Assembly (NCBI GenBank): GCA_028693445.1
Contig: JAQUVI010000005.1
Location: 1-64,000, forward strand
Source of the DNA: Candidatus Absconditabacteria bacterium
GTDB lineage: Bacteria; Patescibacteriota; Gracilibacteria; Absconditabacterales; Absconditicoccaceae
Length of the DNA: 64,000 bases
Direction of reading: 5' to 3'
Part shown: one piece after another, positions 40,469-50,431 of the stretch
How positions within the stretch are numbered: position 1 is the stretch's first letter
How the letters are laid out: each line of letters begins with the position of its first letter
Program-made: the position numbers and the translations under genes
The notes under the pieces: model-generated
What the model saw: only the letters and a program-made list of their open reading frames with translations
What the model was told of the DNA's origin: nothing
The model's database searches: none

Positions 40469-40475
40469 TTTATAT

Positions 40476-40558
40476 GGGGAGATGGCAGAGCGGTCAATTG
40501 CATCAGACTGTAAATCTGACGCCTCACGGCTACGTAGGTTCAAATCCTACTCTCCCCA
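40476..40558 (+). tRNA. tRNA-Tyr(GTA)
   Basis: Class II tRNA with long variable arm: acceptor GGGGAGA/TCTCCCC, anticodon loop CTGTAAA (GTA). Confidence 0.93.
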
Positions 40559-40573
40559 AACTTAACTTTGTAT

Positions 40574-40650
40574 GGGCCCTTAGCTCATTTGGCTAGAGCG
40601 CCTGCTTTGCACGCAGGAGGTGATCGGTTCGACTCCGATAGGGTCCACCA
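40574..40650 (+). tRNA. tRNA-Ala(TGC)
   Basis: Acceptor GGGCCCT/AGGGTCC with the G3-U70 alanine identity pair, anticodon loop CTTTGCACG (TGC), encoded CCA. Confidence 0.93.
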
Positions 40651-40660
40651 TTTGAATAAT

Positions 40661-40732
40661 GCTCCCGTAGTTCAATGGATAGAACAACAGCCTTCTAAGC
40701 TGTGGATCTAAGTTCGATTCTTAGCGGGGGTA
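40661..40732 (+). tRNA. tRNA-Arg(TCT)
   Basis: Anticodon stem ACAGC/GCTGT, loop CTTCTAA (TCT); acceptor GCTCCCG/CGGGGGT with GU pairs; T-arm CTAAG/CTTAG. Confidence 0.9.
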
Positions 40733-40847
40733 AACTTAAATTAATAATTAAAAATTGATAATTTATAATAAAAATTGTTCCTTAATTATTAATTCTTAGT
40801 TATTAGTTGATTCTTCTTGGTGGAAGAACATTCGCGTATCCTTAGAT
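40733..40847. other. Spacer within tRNA cluster
   Basis: A/T-rich with an imperfect repeat TTAATAATTAAAAATTGATA / TTATTAATTCTTAGTTATTA; no gene seen. Confidence 0.35.
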
Positions 40848-40921
40848 GCTCTCGTAGTCTAGTGGTCTAGGACGTCACCCTCTCACGGTGAAGATCGCGG
40901 GTTCAAATCCCGCCGGGAGTG
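40848..40921 (+). tRNA. tRNA-Glu(CTC)
   Basis: Anticodon stem TCACC/GGTGA, loop CTCTCAC (CTC); acceptor GCTCTCG/CGGGAGT; T-arm GCGGG/CCCGC. Confidence 0.9.
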
Positions 40922-40986
40922 ATTAAATAACTTATTGTAATGAATAATTACTTATATATAATTACTCATTTATTCTTCATGTATTA

Positions 40987-41637
40987 ATGCCTCAACAAAA
41001 AAATTCTTATCAACAAAAAAAACCTTTTACCCCGAGACCGGTTGGTGCAAAGCCAGCTTTTGTTTCGAGACCAGCACAAAAACCTGTGGATAGGTCTCAT
41101 TCTTCTGGGTTTCAAGATCGTAGAGCTCCTATGGTTTTTGTTAATGAGAATATAAAAGCTCCTACTATTATAATAATAGATGAAGAAGGTAATAATGTTT
41201 GAACATATCCTAGAAGAAGGGCCCTTGAAATAGCTGAAGAAGCTTGAAAAGATCTTGTTCAAATGAGATATGATCAGGAAAATATGACATCAACTGTTAA
41301 ATTATTGGATTATGGTAAATATATGTACCAAAAACAGAAAGATGAGAAAGAAAAAAAGAAAACACAAAAGAATACAGGATTAAAAGAACTTAAAATTAAT
41401 TATGCGATATGAGAAAACGATCTTCAGCTTAAAATTAAAAAAGCAAGAGAAATGTTAAAAGATTGATATAATGTTAAAGTTCTTATTAAACTTAAATGAA
41501 GAGAAAAAATATATGCGAGTAAAGCTGTAGAAAAAATACTTTTTGTAAAAGATGCTTTAGTAGATGTTTGAAGATCTCAATTTGATCAACCAAAGCAAGA
41601 AATTCATTGATATAGTATAATTTTATTTAGTAAATAG
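40987..41637 (+). CDS. infC: Translation initiation factor IF-3
   Basis: 216 residues. A 45-residue Gln/Lys/Pro-rich extension precedes the IF3-N domain (VNENIKAPTIIIIDEEGNNV, GTYPRRRALEIAEEAGKDLV), the linker DYGKYMYQKQKDEKEKKK and IF3-C (LKELKINYAIGENDLQLKIK, VKVLIKLKGREKIYASKAVE). First gene of the infC-rpmI-rplT block and of the superoperon. Confidence 0.95.
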
Positions 41638-41646
41638 TTGTTTATA

Positions 41647-41844
41647 ATGGCTCATGCATTGAAAACACATAAGGGGGCTCAAAAGAGATTTAAGCTTACC
41701 AAAAAAAAGAAAATAATGTTCAAAAAGGCTTGAAACAATCATTTGTTAACAAATAAATGAAAAAACAATAAGTCTTATGTTTCTGGAAAAGAACTACATG
41801 TTTCTTTTGCAAAAAAAATTAAAAATTTATTTCCTTATAATTAG
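41647..41844 (+). CDS. rpmI: Ribosomal protein bL35
   Basis: 65 residues: MAHALKTHKGAQKRFKLTKK then KAGNNHLLTNKGKNNKSYVS. TGA at three Gly positions. Between infC and rplT as in most bacteria; 9 nt after infC. Confidence 0.95.
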
Positions 41845-41849
41845 TTCCG

Positions 41850-42197
41850 ATGGTTAGAGTAAAAAATGGAATTCAAAGACATAAAAGACATAAAAAATTT
41901 ATATCTTTGGCAAAGGGTTTTAGACTAGGAAGAAAAAATGTTTATAAACAAGTTAGACTTGCTTTAGTAAAACAAGGAGAACATGCTTATAAAAACAGAA
42001 AAGAAAAAAAGAGAGATTTCAGAAAGCTTTGGATAGAAAGATTGTCAGCTGTTATTAGAGAAAAAGGAAATACATATTCTTCTTTTATTGGTACTATGAC
42101 ATCAAAAAATATTCAACTTGATAGAAAGGTTTTATCAAATATTGCGGTAGCATTTCCGGCTGTGTTTGATAAAATGTACGAAGAAATAGTAAAATAG
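41850..42197 (+). CDS. rplT: Ribosomal protein bL20
   Basis: 115 residues: MVRVKNGIQRHKRHKKFISL, AKGFRLGRKNVYKQVRLALV, DFRKLWIERLSAVIREKG and the SNIAVAFPAVFDKMYEEI end. 23S rRNA binding and assembly protein. It starts 5 nt after rpmI. Confidence 0.96.
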   Translation: MVRVKNGIQRHKRHKKFISLAKGFRLGRKNVYKQVRLALVKQGEHAYKNRKEKKRDFRKLWIERLSAVIREKGNTYSSFIGTMTSKNIQLDRKVLSNIAVAFPAVFDKMYEEIVK

Positions 42198-42256
42198 TAG
42201 AACGTTAGATTTTAGAACGTTGCTTATTAGAATATAGTCTACTCTTATGTCCTCAT

Positions 42257-42340
42257 GCCGGGATGGCGGAATTGGTAGACGCACAGGACTTAAAATCCTG
42301 CGACAGAAATGTCGTACCGGTTCGATTCCGGTTCCCGGCA
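42257..42340 (+). tRNA. tRNA-Leu(TAA)
   Basis: Class II: acceptor GCCGGGA/TCCCGGC, anticodon stem CAGGA/TCCTG with loop CTTAAAA (TAA), variable arm CGACAGAAATGTCG. Embedded in the ribosomal operon between rplT and the bS21-like gene. Confidence 0.93.
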
Positions 42341-42371
42341 AATTAAATTTTACCTTTTAAGATCATATGTA

Positions 42372-42635
42372 ATGTGATTTATAGTTCGAAGAGCAGGTGA
42401 TTTAAATACTAATGAAAGAGTTATATCTTTCTATAAAAAGGAATTATGGGCTTCTCATATTTTGGATAAAGCTAAAAAACAAAAACATTATGGTACCAAG
42501 TGGTATAGAAAAAATGTTTCTCAAGATTTTCCTAGTGCTAGAAGATATAAAAGAATAAAAGCTATTGTATCGTCATCATATAGAAAAACGAAAAAGAAAT
42601 ATAATACTTTGGCACAACTTGGAAAAATAGTTTAA
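42372..42635 (+). CDS. bS21-like ribosomal protein candidate
   Basis: 87 residues, very basic: MGFIVRRAGDLNTNERVISF, YKKELWASHILDKAKKQKHY, ARRYKRIKAIVSSSYRKTKK. The N-terminal strand followed by a long basic helix, and the setting in a ribosomal operon, suggest a diverged bS21; the match is not strong. Second codon is TGA. Confidence 0.5.
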
Positions 42636-42728
42636 TTTAGATCTTAGAACTTAGGTCTTAGAACTTAGATCTTAGAATACTGTTGTTTGTATATAAAAAT
42701 CAGATTTTAAATTATAAATTTGTTTGTA
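42636..42728. repeat. AACTTAG/ATCTTAG repeat cluster
   Basis: TTTAGATCTTAGAACTTAGG then TCTTAGAACTTAGATCTTAG, 42636-42682, inside the ribosomal operon. Confidence 0.55.
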
Positions 42729-43046
42729 ATGTATGCTGTTATTGGTCTTAATTGACATCAATATATTGTTACTGAAGGAGATTCTATTGTAATAGATTCT
42801 TTGGATGTTGAAGAAGGAAAAAAAATAGAAGTTAAAGAGGTTTTATCTGTTTTTGATGAAAAAGCAGAAAAGGTTCTTGTTTGAAATCCTTATCTTGAAA
42901 AAATATCTGTTACTTGTGAGGTAAGTGCTCATCAAAAATGAGATAAAATGAGGGTTACAAAATTTAAAAGAAAAAATAGATACCAAAGAACTATTGGTTT
43001 TAGACCAAAACAAACTGTTTTAAACATTAAAAAAATAAACGCTTAA
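42729..43046 (+). CDS. rplU: Ribosomal protein bL21
   Basis: 105 residues: MYAVIGLNGHQYIVTEGDSI (TGA for the Gly before HQY), VLVGNPYLEKISVTCEVSAH, and the FKRKNRYQRTIGFRPKQTVL end that binds 23S rRNA. Its TAA overlaps the infA ATG by one base. Confidence 0.95.
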
Positions 43047-43294
43047 TGGTAAAAGAAGGTGTTTTAGAACGAGATGGAGAAGTGTTGGAGGCATTGCCTG
43101 CTGGTTTTTTTAAGGTGAGGTTAAAAGATGTAGAAACACTTATCCGTTGTAAAAAATCATGAAAAATGAATCAATCTCATATTTCAATAATTCCTTGAGA
43201 TTGGGTAAAGGTTGAGGTTAATCAATATGATATGTCTCAATGACGTATTGTATACAGATATAACGATTATAAAAGCCAACAAGGCACTATTTAA
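43046..43294 (+). CDS. infA: Translation initiation factor IF-1
   Basis: 82 residues, an OB fold: EGVLERDGEVLEALPAGFFK, VRLKDVETLIRCKKSGKMNQ, SIIPGDWVKVEVNQYDMSQG, RIVYRY. Binds the ribosomal A site in initiation. TGA at KSGKM, IPGDW and SQGRI. Confidence 0.95.
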
Positions 43295-43335
43295 TTGATG
43301 GGTTGAATTATTTACTTATATAAAGTGTTTCCTAA

Positions 43336-43452
43336 ATGAAGGTAAAATCATCATTAAAGAAAAGATGTATAGATTGTAAAATCATCAAAAGGCATGGAAG
43401 ACTATATGTTACCTGCAAAAAAAATCCTAGGCATAAAGCTAGACAAGGATAA
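43336..43452 (+). CDS. rpmJ: Ribosomal protein bL36
   Basis: 38 residues: [20 protein letters not shown] and [18 protein letters not shown]. Zinc ribbon with C-x2-C and C...H ligands retained. Usual infA-rpmJ-rpsM order. Confidence 0.96.
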   Translation: MKVKSSLKKRCIDCKIIKRHGRLYVTCKKNPRHKARQG

Positions 43453-43478
43453 TTTTATATTATTGAAAAATCACAATT

Positions 43479-43853
43479 ATGTTTAGATTAATGTGACATG
43501 TTTTGGAAGAAAATAAGTCTATCTGGATAGCATTGACTGCAATTTATGGTATTGGAAGAAGTAGATCCAAGAAAATTTTGGAATTACTAGAAATTAATCC
43601 AATGAAAAAAGTAAAAGATGTCGATGAAGACGAACAAAAGAAATTAAGTGATCAACTTAAAAGTCTTGTTTTGGAGAGTGATCTAAAAAGAGAAATTGCT
43701 CATGCAATAAAAAGACTTAAAGAAATTAAATGTTATAAGGGTATGAGACATAATGTTTGATTACCAGTTAGATGACAATGTACAAGAAAAAATGCTAGAA
43801 CTGCAAAGAAACTTTTGTGAAGAGCAAAAGTTAGACCAGTTTTGAAGAAATAA
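43479..43853 (+). CDS. rpsM: Ribosomal protein uS13
   Basis: 124 residues: IWIALTAIYGIGRSRSKKIL, KRLKEIKCYKGMRHNVGLPV and RGQCTRKNARTAKKLLGRAK. Three of the late glycines (NVGLP, RGQCT, LLGRA) are TGA, so it would be truncated in the standard code. Confidence 0.96.
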
Positions 43854-43880
43854 TTTTATTTGTTTAGATAATTTTTTATT

Positions 43881-44276
43881 ATGGCAGTAAAAGATAAAGC
43901 TTCTCCAAAGAAGAAAAGAGATATTAAAATTACTTTTGGTATCTTGAAGGTTACTACTACAGAAAACAACACTCTTATCATCTTAGTAGATGAAAATTGA
44001 AATAAAGTTGTTGGAGGTGGTACATGACTTGTGGGATATAAATGAGCAAAACAAAACACTCCTTATGCGGCTGAAGTGTTAACTAAACACTTGTTAAAGG
44101 AAGCGCAAGGTTTTGGTCTTAAAGAGATTGGAATTATTTTTAAGGGTGTTGGACTTGCTAGAGAGTGAGTTTTTAAAGCAATAAATGAAATTGGTTTAAT
44201 AGATATTCAATATATTAAAGAAGCAACTCCTTTACAATTTGGTGGTGTAAAAGGTGTGAGACCAAAGAAAAATTAA
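43881..44276 (+). CDS. rpsK: Ribosomal protein uS11
   Basis: 131 residues: DIKITFGILKVTTTENNTLI, VVGGGTGLVGYKGAKQNTPY, AAEVLTKHLLKEAQGFGLKE and GVKGVRPKKN. Platform protein of the small subunit, binding 16S rRNA near the mRNA exit. Follows rpsM by 27 nt. Confidence 0.96.
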
Positions 44277-44300
44277 TTTTATTTTTAACATTTTGTATAC

Positions 44301-44918
44301 ATGAGATATACAGGGCCTAAGTTTAAATTATGCAGAAGAGAACAAGTTGATTTGTTTTGATCAAAGAAATATGATGTAAAAAGAAATAGAAATCTTCCAT
44401 GACAACATGGAGCAAGTATGCAGAGATCTTCTGAATACTGAAAACTTTTGAGAAATAAACAATTACTCAAGAGAACATATTGATTATCAGAAAAACAATT
44501 TGTTAGAATTGTGAAAGAACTTTCATCTCAATATTCAAAAAATAAACAAATAACTCATGATTTTGCGTTGTTTCAGTTTTTGGAAAAAAGAATGGATTCT
44601 ATTGTTTATAGAGCTGGTTTTGCTAAAACAATTATGCAAGCAAGACAGATGGTAGTTCATGGTCATTTTTTATTAAATGATAAAAAACATAATATTCCAT
44701 CTACATTTATACAACCAGGTGATAAAATAACTTTGAAAAAAGCTTTACAAAACTCACCTTTGTATTCTCAATCAGCTGATAATAGAAATAAAGTTCCTTC
44801 TTGGATAAAACTAGATAAAAATTCTTATACAATAGAAGTTTTGAATCTTCCTCAAATTGGTGAAATACATGTTAATTCAGATTTGCTGAAGGTAATTGAA
44901 TTCTATGCTAGAGCTTAA
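44301..44918 (+). CDS. rpsD: Ribosomal protein uS4
   Basis: 205 residues: RYTGPKFKLCRREQVDLFGS start, then the S4 RNA-binding domain (KRMDSIVYRAGFAKTIMQAR, QMVVHGHFLLNDKKHNIPST) and LPQIGEIHVNSDLLKVIEFY. Primary 16S binder. N-terminal Cys for zinc is present only once, so it is probably a zinc-free form. Confidence 0.96.
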
Positions 44919-44947
44919 TGCTTCTTTATATATTTTAACAAAAAAAT

Positions 44948-45940
44948 ATGCTAGATATCCAAAAACTTATTTGATCTCCAAAAATTGTTGTTTCAGAGTT
45001 AGATGATAGAGTTACAAAACTTGAGGTAAAATATTTACCAAGATGATTTGGACATTCTTTATGAAATGCTTTGAGAAGAATTATTCTTTGATATAGTATT
45101 GGTGCTGCTGTTACATGAATCAAAATTAAAGGAGTTTCTCATGAGTATCATGTTGTTGATGGTGTTCTTGAAAATGTAATTGGTATTATGTTAAATTTCA
45201 AAACATTACGTTTCAATTTTGATGAAAATATTGATTCTATACAATGGATTTCTCAAAGATTCTCTGGTGTTTGAGTTTATACAGCAAAAGATATAAAACT
45301 TCCTGCTGGTGTTGAATTATTAAATCCAGAAGTTCATTTGTTTGAAATTACTGATCCATCAGTTGAATTAAATATGGATATTAGAATAGAAAAATGATAT
45401 TGATATTATAGTATTGATTTTTTGAGAAGTCGTGATAAAAAAGAAGATAGTGATGTAAATATTTTATTGATAGACAATGAATTTAAATTGGTTGATTCTA
45501 TAAAATATGAAGTAGAAGAGGTAATAGAAGATTTCACTGGTTCTACAAAAGATTTGTTGGTATTGGAAATAAAAACATGATATAGTGGCGTTTCTGCAAA
45601 AGAAATTGTTATGTTTGCTGGTGAAATATTGGCATCATACGCAAAATTATTTGTATTTGATAATGTATATATAGATAGATCTGTTATGGTAGATATGGAT
45701 GATCTTGTTCAAGAAACAGCTAGAACAGAACATGAAATCGGTGTTAAAACAATGCCAATTGATGCTCTTCCTTTGAGTGAAAGAACAAGAAATGCTTTGA
45801 TAAAAAATAACATATTGTACGTTGAAGATCTTGAAAAGAAAAAGAAATGAGAATTATTATTGATGAAATGAGTTTGAAGAAAAGCTATTGATGAAATTGT
45901 TAGTTCGTTAGCTAATATTAATAAATCTTTGATCGGATAA
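44948..45940 (+). CDS. rpoA: RNA polymerase alpha subunit
   Basis: 330 residues. Alpha-NTD: ARFGHSLGNALRRIILGYSI-like motif (PRGFGHSLGNALRRII), DGVLENVIGIMLNF and AGEILASYAKLFVF; alpha-CTD: IDALPLSERTRNALIKNNIL and ELLLMKGVGRKAIDEIVSSL. TGA supplies most conserved glycines of the NTD. Lies between rpsD and rplQ as usual. Confidence 0.96.
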
Positions 45941-46045
45941 AGATTTAGATACCAATTTTGTTTGGTGCTCTTCCTTCATATAAAAGCAATTTATTACAGA
46001 TTATTTTAGTGTTAGAAGAGGTTTTATAATTTATGTTTATAGTCA

Positions 46046-46432
46046 ATGAGACATCAGAAAAAAAGATTATTGAAAATAGATTCTGGAGCAAAGAAAAAAT
46101 CAGTATACTTGAGAGTCTTACTTACTAATCTTATAAAAAATGGTAAACTTAGTACTACTCAAAAAAGAGCAAAAGTAGTAAAAGCAGATGCTGATCATTT
46201 TTTTTCTAAGCTTTTGGAAATCACAGCTAGATTTAAAGATGAAAAAGATGCAAGAAGAGAATGTATAAGATATATAACTTCTATTGTCTATGGTGATGAA
46301 GGAAAAAAAGTTATAGATGTACTTCTTCCAAAATATATTCAAGAAGGTAGAAAAACAGGTTTTGTTGCTTCTTATAATCTTGGATTTAGAGTTGGAGATG
46401 CTGCTCCAAAGGTATTGCTTAAATTGTTATAG
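46046..46432 (+). CDS. rplQ: Ribosomal protein bL17
   Basis: 128 residues: MRHQKKRLLKIDSGAKKKSV, YLRVLLTNLIKNGKLSTTQK and RAKVVKADADHFFSKLLEIT. Follows rpoA as in most bacteria, though with 105 bp between them. Confidence 0.95.
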   Translation: MRHQKKRLLKIDSGAKKKSVYLRVLLTNLIKNGKLSTTQKRAKVVKADADHFFSKLLEITARFKDEKDARRECIRYITSIVYGDEGKKVIDVLLPKYIQEGRKTGFVASYNLGFRVGDAAPKVLLKLL

Positions 46433-46463
46433 AATAATCTTTAATTGATAGATATTATAAAAA

Positions 46464-46922
46464 ATGGAATTTACTAAAAAAGATCTCAACAAAACTCTCT
46501 GGGTTAAGCCAGCTGAAATGGATGGTCAAAGAGTTTGGTGGAAAGTTGATGCAACATGAAAAACACTTTGAAGATTAGCAACAGATATTGCTAAAAAACT
46601 TCTTGGAAAACACAAACCTTATTATTGTGATTTTTGGGATTGTGGTGATTATGTTGTTGTAGAAAATATTGAGAATGTTTCTGTTTCAGGATGAAAAGAA
46701 CTCAAAAAAATGTATTATGATTATAGTGGTTATAAAGGAAATCTTAAAACTACAAAATATATAGATATTATGAAAAAAAATCCTGAAAGAATTTTGAAAG
46801 AAGCGGTAAGATGAATGCTTTCAAAAAACAAACTTAGAGATAAAAGAATGAAAAGATTGAAATTAGTTGTAGGTACAACTACTCAATATGATAATTTTAA
46901 ACCTCTTAACCTTTATAAATAA
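46464..46922 (+). CDS. rplM: Ribosomal protein uL13
   Basis: 152 residues: [60 protein letters not shown] and [20 protein letters not shown], with TGA at VRGML. Overlaps the rpsI ATG by one base (TAATG). Confidence 0.95.
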
Positions 46923-47344
46923 TGGCAAACAAAGAATATCATTATGCAATCGGAAGAAGAAAAGAAACTAGTGCTGTTGTAAAACTTTTTAGTAATGGCT
47001 CTGGTAATTTTGTTGTAAAAACATCAAAATGATTAGAAAAATCATTACAGCAATATTTTGGTGGTAATGACTATCTTTATCAAAAAGCAATTTCTCCGTT
47101 TATAACACTTGGTGCTGATACTATCAAAAAATTTGATGCACAAATAAAAGTTGTTGGAGGTGGAATTTCATGACAAGCAGATGCTATTAAATTAGGATTT
47201 GCTAGAGCATTGATTGATCGAGATCCAGAACTTAGACCAACATTAAAACCTTATGGTCATCTCAAAAGAGATCCAAGAGTAAAAGAAAGAAAAAAACCAG
47301 GTTTGAAAAAAGCGAGAAAATCTCCTACTTGGTCAAAAAGATAA
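46922..47344 (+). CDS. rpsI: Ribosomal protein uS9
   Basis: 140 residues: [60 protein letters not shown] then the basic tail [17 protein letters not shown] that reaches the P site. Last gene of the operon; terminator follows. Confidence 0.96.
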
Positions 47345-47352
47345 TTATATAC

Positions 47353-47386
47353 GAAAATCCCGTGCAAGCGGGATTTTTGCTTTTTT
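47353..47386 (+). terminator. Terminator of the ribosomal superoperon
   Basis: AAAATCCCG-TGCAAG-CGGGATTTTT followed by GCTTTTTT. Confidence 0.85.
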
Positions 47387-47502
47387 GGAAAAAATCACTA
47401 TATTTGATTTGTTTGTTGTATTGATCTAATTATTTAGTAGTAAAAACGATAGATAAAACATTGCCGTTTGCAATTTGATTTCAACAATAAACAATATATA
47501 AC

Positions 47503-47590
47503 CGTTCACTGTTACATTTTCTTAACGGCAAAAAACACAAACAAATTCTTAGCTCTGTGTTTTTTATGCCTAAAAATGTAAGCGTTCACT
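47503..47590. mobile_element. MITE-like inverted-repeat element
   Basis: CGTTCACT occurs at both ends (47503-47510 and 47583-47590) as an apparent 8-bp target duplication. Inside lie terminal inverted repeats TTACATTTT (47512-47520) and AAAATGTAA (47573-47581), and a further inner pair GGCAAAAAACACA / TGTGTTTTTTATGCC. Too short to encode anything. It could instead be a regulatory hairpin; a second copy would decide. Confidence 0.5.
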
Positions 47591-47652
47591 TGTTATATAT
47601 TTGATTATTGTTCTTATATTTATACATATTTTATAACTATATTTATATACCT

Positions 47653-48237
47653 ATGAAAAAAGATATTATCTTGTTTTGAATACAATGATCGTGAAAAGGA
47701 ACTCAGGCTGATTTGTTGATGAAAAAGCTTGAATGATACTTGTATTTTGAGCCAGGTCAGATTTTTAGAGCGTTGAAATCAAATGACAATATTTTGTGAG
47801 AACATATTAGAGATCGTATGGATAAGTGACAAATGGTAGATGACGCTATTACATTTGGTGTTTTTGATGTATATCAACATCTTTTGAAACCATGAAATTA
47901 TATGCTTATTGATTGATTTTTGAGAACTTTGGAGCAAATGTACTATTTTCTTACACAGGAACATAAACACAAAAGAGATTTTGTATGAATTCATTATAAT
48001 TTGGATAAAGAAGAAGCAATTAAAAGATTATACAATAGAGCAAAGTTAGAATGACGTAAAGATGATACAGAAAAGTCAATTAGTACCAGGCTTGATATTT
48101 ATGAGAAAGAGACAAAACCAGTAATTGAGTATTTGGATGGTTTGGGTAAAATTATACATATAAATGCTCATCAATCTATCGAAGATATCTACAAAGAAAC
48201 TGTTGAGTCTTTAAAATCGCATTGATTATTACAATAA
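47653..48237 (+). CDS. adk: Adenylate kinase-type nucleoside monophosphate kinase
   Basis: 194 residues. P-loop GIQGSGKGTQADLLMKKL with three of its four glycines coded by TGA; FEPGQIFRALKSN (NMP-binding), RDRMDKGQMVDDAITFGVF and MLIDGFLRTLEQMYYF, then LYNRAKLEGRKDDTEKSIST for the LID, without a long zinc LID. Balances AMP/ADP/ATP. By hand count 11 of 16 Gly codons are TGA. Confidence 0.9.
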
Positions 48238-48280
48238 TATCTATATTTTCTTGTTTATTATTTAGTTTTTATTGATTTTT

Positions 48281-48844
48281 ATGAGTTTTCTCTCTTATCT
48301 TGGTTTAATTTTTGCGTTGGTTATTTTTGTTTTAAATGTTTGGCTTATTAGTTTATTTTTTATTTGATTATTGAAAAAAAATAAAGCAGCTCCTTATGTT
48401 GGTACTTTTGACAAAGAAATTCGTTTGATGAGAGAAAATTTACATTTGATAAAATGAAAGAAATTGGCTGATTTGGGATGTGGAGATGGTAAAGCGCTTA
48501 GGTTTTTTGTAAAAAATTTTGGGATAAAATGAATCTGATATGATATCAATATTTTTGCTATTTTGTTGGGTAGAATTGTAAATTATTTTCTTGGTTTTGG
48601 GAAAAATATAAAATTAATTAAATCTGATTTTATGAAGATAGATCTGTCTACATTTGACTATGTTTATGTCTATTTATTACCTGTACAGCTTGCTTTTATA
48701 GAAGATTGGCTTTGGAAAAATATTGATAAAAATTCTATAATAATTTCTAATTCTTTTCAATTCAAAAATCATACACCGTTTGAGGTAATCAAAGACAAAA
48801 AGGGTAAATGATGTATTTTTTTGTATAAGAAAGAAAAAAATTAG
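48281..48844 (+). CDS. Membrane-anchored SAM-dependent methyltransferase
   Basis: 187 residues. One N-terminal membrane helix (LIFALVIFVLNVWLISLFFI), then a Rossmann methyltransferase: KKLADLGCGDGKALRFFVKN (motif I D-GCGDG), IKGIGYDINIFAILLGRIVN, IDLSTFDYVYVYLLPVQLAF and SIIISNSF. This is the short class of membrane-linked class I methyltransferases. Substrate unknown. It lies 43 nt after adk. Confidence 0.8.
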
Positions 48845-48847
48845 ACC

Positions 48848-48925
48848 TTCTCTTTGTCGCTCTGAATTTATTGAAGAGCATAAGATATTTTTATTATCTT
48901 CGTTTTTCTCAGAGAGACAAAAAAT
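48848..48925. repeat. Two family C repeats
   Basis: CTCTTTGTCGCTCTGAATTT then ATTGAAGAGCATAAG, followed by TCTTCGTTTTTCTCAGAGAG then ACAAAAAATA. They form the 3' boundary between convergent genes. Confidence 0.5.
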
Positions 48926-48930
48926 AATAT

Positions 48931-49377
48931 CTAAATTTGAAATGCAATTCTGCGAGTGGTAAAAGATGAAATTTCTACGTTACCAGTGAGATTGTATTTT
49001 TGTTTTAAAAGCCCTAGAGCTCATTTGATATCAGTAATTCCTTGGGTATCAGGAAGAACTACGCCACTTATATTGGTTTGTCTATTAATCATAAAAATTC
49101 CATAATCTTTGGGTGAAAGCGTGAGAAGTTTTTGGATGTCTGGTTGAAGTTGGATGTCTTTGACTATGTCTATTGCGATTACTTTTGTGCTTTTTTCTAC
49201 TTTTTCGAGTAATGCGTGGTATAGGATTTCAACCAGCTCTGGCAATGGTTTGTCTGTAGTAAGGACTCCGTTGGAAAGGAGGAGATTGTTGTTGGCATCA
49301 AATAATGAGAAAAAAAGTCAGAGTTTGTCTGTTTTGTTGTAGAAAGAAAGAAGTTTTGTTTTTATAATATCGAGCAT
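48931..49377 (-). CDS. AMMECR1-like protein candidate
   Basis: 148 residues: LGLFFSLFDANNNLLLSNGV, LTTDKPLPELVEILYHALLE, LQPDIQKLLTLSPKDYGIFM and SGVVLPDTQGITDIKGALGL, LKQKYNL. The SGVVLP and late helix resemble the AMMECR1 domain, but no diagnostic LRGCIG motif is present, so this is tentative. Confidence 0.4.
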
Positions 49378-49457
49378 TAATTGCTATTAAGAAGTAAGAA
49401 TGAAGAGTTTATAATTAGTTGGTGAGAGATTGCAAGAAATTTCTAGTTTTGAAAAAA

Positions 49458-49745
49458 TTATTGTTTGGTTCTCATATATGTTTCAAATAATTCCATGAGA
49501 TCACCTACACCCAATGTTCACCAGAGAATAACCAAAGCTAAGAGTGCTTTTAGGATAAAAGGGATCGAAAAATTAAATAATTTTCTGGCTATCTTTTGGA
49601 TTGGGGGAAAATAAATTAGCGAAAATAGGGCATAAAGAACTCCTGGTACTCGGTGGATTAAAATAGCATTTAATATGGCTATTGTTAAGAAAAGTATTCC
49701 GAAAAATCGGCTGATAGTATTTTTTATTATGTTTTTATTTTTCAT
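49458..49745 (-). CDS. Small membrane protein, unknown
   Basis: 95 residues with three hydrophobic segments (FFGILFLTIAILNAILIH; VLYALFSLIYFPPIQKIA; FILKALLALVILWGTLGVGD). TGA codes for Gly in WGTLG. No family recognised. 45 nt downstream of the NUDIX gene on the same strand. Confidence 0.65.
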
Positions 49746-49790
49746 GAAATGTTGGTTAGTGGGTAAGATTTATAATAATTACAATTATTT

Positions 49791-50390
49791 TTATGATTTT
49801 TTGTTAGATAAAAGATATTTTAATAAAACTCATACACTTCTATCTTCTTTTATAGATCAATTTAAACATAGATCCTTTGCTTCTTCTAAGGTCTTCCATT
49901 CTGTTGTTATATTTTCTCATTCTTCTAATTCTTGTCCTTTTTCATTCTTCTCAAAATCATTCACTAAAAAATAATGGAGATCTCGTTCTACAGTCGCTCC
50001 TGCTTTGCTTATTGTTAGAGGTTGTATGGATTTCACAATTAAACCTGTTTCTTGTTTACATTCGTTTTTTGCGGCGGTTTCAGCATAAGAGTTGATGTTT
50101 TCATTATTTTCAAGTTTCTTATTAAATTCTTCTAGTGTATCAAATACTTTTCCTCCAGGTAATCTGTAATCATATGTATTATGTTCATGTCTATATTCTT
50201 TGGTGAGAAGAATTTTCTCTCAATCTCTGATAATGAGTCTAACTCCTGGAGACCTTCTTGCAATCTCAAACTTACGACCTCCAATATTTTTTTCTATAAC
50301 TTCAATTATTTTCCCTTTAAATAAAGTCGTTATTTTTTCTTTTGGTTGATTTTGAGAAGAATCTCCCAAGTTTAGATTATTTAATCACAT
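49791..50390 (-). CDS. NUDIX hydrolase
   Basis: 199 residues. RSPGVRLIIRDGEKILLTKE, YRHEHNTYDYRLPGGKVFDT then AAKNECKQETGLIVKSI: the Nudix box is present as G-K(insert)-E-QETGL with an insertion of about 20 residues (LEEFNKKLENNENINSY) between GGK and the glutamates. Hydrolyses nucleoside diphosphate derivatives; substrate unknown. A structured element (50432-50514) lies 41 nt upstream of its start. Confidence 0.75.
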
Positions 50391-50431
50391 GTGATTATTA
50401 AAAGGTTAAATGTTTTATTTATATCATATAA

